Below, in pieces: positions 60,955 to 64,000 of a stretch of 64,000 bases of DNA. Numbering within the stretch: the stretch's first letter is position 1; every line of letters starts with the position of its first letter. The notes below the pieces were generated by a model that was not told the origin of the DNA, did not search any database, and saw only the letters and a program-made list of their open reading frames with translations. The position numbers and the translations under genes were made by a program. This DNA is from Platynereis dumerilii (taxonomy: Eukaryota; Annelida; Polychaeta; Phyllodocida; Nereididae), in the NCBI GenBank assembly GCA_026936325.1, contig JAPTHN010000039.1:558001-622000 (forward strand). Reading direction: 5' to 3'.

Positions 60955-62636
60955 CAGTTGCTCTCGAAAGTAAGTACACCCCTGCAGGATTATTGCATTT
61001 TGCTCATTAATTAATATCAGGTCATGATTATTATCTCATTTTTGCAATGAAGTGTATCTATTAGAAGTCTTACGTAATATGTAATTTGGATTTCTTGAAA
61101 TATCAAGGTCATTTTGACCTTTGACCTCGAATGAAAAAATAACCCATTGCAAAAGTAAGTACACCCTCACAATATTTTACCTTTTTATTGAATTATTCCC
61201 TCTGTTTTGGTCAATCTGCTTTTACCCCGCAACATTTAAATGTTTGTTGTTCCGTCTGGTTGATTTTGGCACCTTCATTTTAATTCTATCCTCCTTGACA
61301 GTACTTAACAATTGATTATCCTTAAATACGCCTAATCAAGTCATTATGGTGAGAGTGATGGGTCAGTCACCATGTCAAGAACTCAGGAACTGTCTAAAAG
61401 GCAGAGAAATATTGTTATTTAAACCTACAATTACTGATTTGGATATATAAGAACATTTCTGAACAGCTCGAGGTTCACATATATACTGTCAGGAATATTT
61501 ATTCAAATGGAATGAGCAAAAAAAACACAGAATCATCAAGCAGGGTGGGAATACCAACAGAGATAGCTTGCAGAACATCCAAGAAATTATAGCAAGAACC
61601 AACCAAAAACCCTAGGGCTACATTCACCAAATTACAAGAGCTACTGGCATCATCTGGAATACATGTCCACACAGTCAAATATATGGATGCACTTGAATGA
61701 AGAAGGACTCACTGTCAGATGCAGCCAGAATGCCCAGAAACAAGCCCATACTGATGAAAAAACACAAGGAAGTAGGCCTACACTTTGCCCAGAAGCATTT
61801 TGATAAACCAGAAGCCTTTTTGGCTGATATTCCTTGGACAGATGAACCTAAAATTTAATTCTAAGGTCACTTGAACAACCAATGCATTTGCTGCAATGTG
61901 AATACGGCTTTCCAAGAGAAGAACCTGGTGCCAATAGTGAAGCATAAAGGTGGGAATACCATGCAGAGTGGGTCTTTTGCCTCATCAGAAACTAGCAAAC
62001 TGGTTCATGTAGAAAGAATCAAGAATTCAAACCTCTATTATGAAATCCTAGGAGATAATGTTGTCCAATCGGTGAAGTATAGCTTCGTTAAGAGTGCTCT
62101 TGGGTGTTACAGCAGGACAGCAATCCCAAACACACAAGTGTGTCAACTAAATCCTGAATAAATCAAAATAAATAAAAGCTTTTGGAATGACCCAGCCAAA
62201 TCCCAGATGTGAATCCCGTGGAGATGTTGTGGTTGGACCTCAAAATCGGGCAAATGCAGGGAATCCCCCAAACATTCAGTGGTGACACAGTTTTACATGG
62301 AGGCATGGCCGAAAATTCCGGTGCAAAGATGTAAGAGCCTTATTAAAGGGTACAGGAAGCATCTTCAAGCTATGTTTGCTACCCAATTATGAAACACAAG
62401 GTATTGACTGTCTGAAATTAAAAGGGTGTACTTACTTTTGCAATGACCATTTTTTCCATACTTGACTGTATTAATTTAATGGGAGACTGAATTTGTGAAT
62501 TAGTAATATAATTGTATGCGCTTGTACTAGGTTGACACTATTTTATTGTTAGTTTGTGAATATATAATAATTTGTACCCTTGAGAGACAAAAGTTTGAAA
62601 AATTGCATGGGGTGTACTTACTTTCGAGAGCAACTG
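60955..62636 (+). mobile_element. Tc1 element with IR/DR ends, decayed
   Basis: TA target, ends CAGTTGCTCTCGAAAGTAAG. An inner direct repeat TTGCAAAAGTAAGTACACCC lies at 61147 and, inverted, near 62426. At 1,682 bp it has the usual Tc1 length. Nested in the mariner-like element. Confidence 0.9.
61372..62400 (+). pseudogene. Tc1 transposase pseudogene (DD34E)
   Basis: It starts MSRTQELSKRQRN, as Tc1-family transposases do in the N-terminal helix-turn-helix region. The catalytic triad can still be read: D in ADIPWTDE near 61840, D in QQDSNPKHT near 62120, and E in PDVNPVEMLWLDL near 62220. Exactly 34 codons separate the second D from the E, as in Tc1. The frame is broken by many stops and several frameshifts. 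One example is the usual W before PSQ, which is now TGA. It would have cut and pasted DNA at TA sites. It is inactive now. Confidence 0.85.
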
Positions 62637-63489
62637 TAAGGGCAAAAACATTACCACTGGGGTGTTTTATTAGCATTCTATTACGGCCAAGACAAACCCA
62701 GTGTATCAGTGAACAATATAAAGCAGTTTGGTGGCTGAACAATATTTCAGGCCTTCTTGCTGAAGGTTTTTGCATGGGTTCAAAACTTTGGAGATGAACA
62801 CAAAATATGTCAAGTTGAATTTCCAGAGCAAAATGCCCGATGGATGTAAATCAGATGAAATAATGGATTTTTGGTCTCCAGCATCAGTTTCTGAGCATGG
62901 CAATAAATATCTCGACATGATGGGGTGAATATGTATGTATAAGACCCCCACTCTCCCAGCTCATCAATCAAGCCTTGGAGCACCAAGAAATAGCCTTGGA
63001 GGGCTGCGCTTACCAAATATGTCTGTCTATGTATTGATCGACTTATAATTTGATATTATAACAAAATTAGGTATAGTATGTTCTGCCTAAAGAAGCCTAG
63101 AGAGGTAATTTGTATTCGAGTTTATCCTCCAGTCCAAAATCAGAGACCCCCCTATTCATCAGACCTCAAAATTTCAAATGTTTTTACATTGGCAATAGTA
63201 GAGAGAGGCATCTGAAGCACCCCCAACATTTCAATAGCTTGATTGAACGCTGCAATTTGGGTATACTTGACAAAAACAAGATGCACCTGAAAAAAACTGA
63301 CCTACACTGTCTTTAGACCTAGAAAGTGAAGAATAATTCATAAAATGAAAAATTCTTCGAGTAAGTCAATTTAGATATACATGGCTTGGTAGTGTCCCAA
63401 TTTCATACCTTATAGAAGCATTGGTTGGGAAATTATAGCAATTATAATTTATAGCTGTGGCTGGTGCAATTTTTTTGCCGCACCCTGTA

Positions 63490-64000
63490 GATATTCCATC
63501 CTGAATGATAAAGCAAGTTTGTAAGGAATCAATTGAGTTATTAACAGACATTTATAATTACAATAGAAAAAGAACAGATGGGAAAAGATGACTTGCTCAA
63601 ACTTTTGAATAAGCCTGCTACCTTACGCTGCAGATGTTCACACATGCACTGCAATCCCCAGGCATTATAGCACTGGGCAAGCAGGCACACCAGAGGACTT
63701 GACATTCTGCTGGATTCTTATTCTGCTTCTGTCTGAGGCCAACCATTGTTCCTCCAGGCATGCAATAAAAGTAGCGAGGCAAGCGACCGACAAAAGTATT
63801 TCAGGAGCAGCCAGGAGCTACACGGAATGTTAATAAAGGTTACGTCGATTGCACCTTGCAGCTGGCTGCTTTTTTGTTATCCCAACCATTGTCTTCAGTT
63901 TCCCTGTCCTCGGTTATTGAAGCTTTTTCTTTGCTTGGCAACCCCTTGAGGTTTCATCTTTAATATATACCTAGGCCTAGTCATTCAAGCACAAACACTT
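63490..64000 (+). repeat. S4, right part, running off the window
   Basis: It resumes S after the mariner insertion (TAGATATTCC, AATGATAAAGCAAGTTTGTAAGG). It contains the core repeat at 63715-63870 and continues to the window end. Confidence 0.8.

Larger units (their letters stand above)
60633..63487. mobile_element. mariner-like TIR element carrying a nested Tc1
   Basis: TA on both sides, ends CAGGGTGYGGCAAAAA, inverted identity of about 27 bp. S1 and S2 keep the empty TA site (TTTTACTTAGATATTCC). Without the nested Tc1, about 1.17 kb remain, with no transposase recognised. 62955-63045 is a retroposon 3' piece like 36020-36110. The TIR type points to the mariner/Tc1 superfamily. Confidence 0.8.

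Noticed and set aside
1-64000. CRISPR array
   Set aside because: Repeats are satellites with uniform units, with no short repeat and unique spacer pattern, and the genome is eukaryotic.

Overview
This is AT-rich nuclear DNA from an animal, most likely a marine invertebrate. The evidence is isolated exons with GT-AG splice signals, a tRNA-derived SINE, Tc1/mariner, hAT-like and Harbinger-like elements, an LTR element primed by tRNA-Trp, long satellite arrays, and a chitin-binding (CBM14) exon. The species cannot be named from the sequence. No bacterial or phage genes are present, and almost no intact host coding sequence. Most open frames here are chance frames inside repeats.

Region 1-15 kb holds three unrelated satellite arrays. 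The first (1-357 and 4118-6880) has alternating monomers of about 164 and 184 bp. The second (7621-10130) has a 172-bp period. The third (12280-14870, degenerate) has a period of about 124 bp. The first two are each split by a DNA transposon with target-site duplications. Just after the second array lies a 105-bp exon (10365-10469) that reads like the split-PH/Y-domain junction of phospholipase C gamma, with a one-base offset inside a T run.

Region 15-26 kb holds a 1.1-kb Tc1-like IR/DR element, two short copies of a core repeat that recurs later, and two 1,074-bp copies of one TIR element. It also has a TIR element with AAACCA-rich arms that encloses a minus-strand spliced gene candidate, and the last exon of a minus-strand chitin-binding protein with its own poly(A) signal.

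Region 26-38 kb is a nested stack: a very young, mostly non-coding Ty3/gypsy-like LTR element, then a 4.75-kb long-TIR element carrying a 1.7-kb TIR element, then two related MITEs. A paralogous segment at 19.3-19.9 kb shows roughly what the site looked like before most of these insertions.

Region 38-64 kb holds SINE copies, a non-autonomous hAT inside one arm of an inverted repeat, and four copies (S1-S4) of an unclassified complex repeat linked to a second duplicated block (D1, D2). S4 is split by a MITE and by a mariner-like element that itself carries a decayed Tc1 with a recognisable DD34E transposase.

The most notable recurring pattern is several large non-coding TIR elements that each carry many copies of their own 12-15 bp motif. 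Some of these motifs share an ACGGAW core across families.
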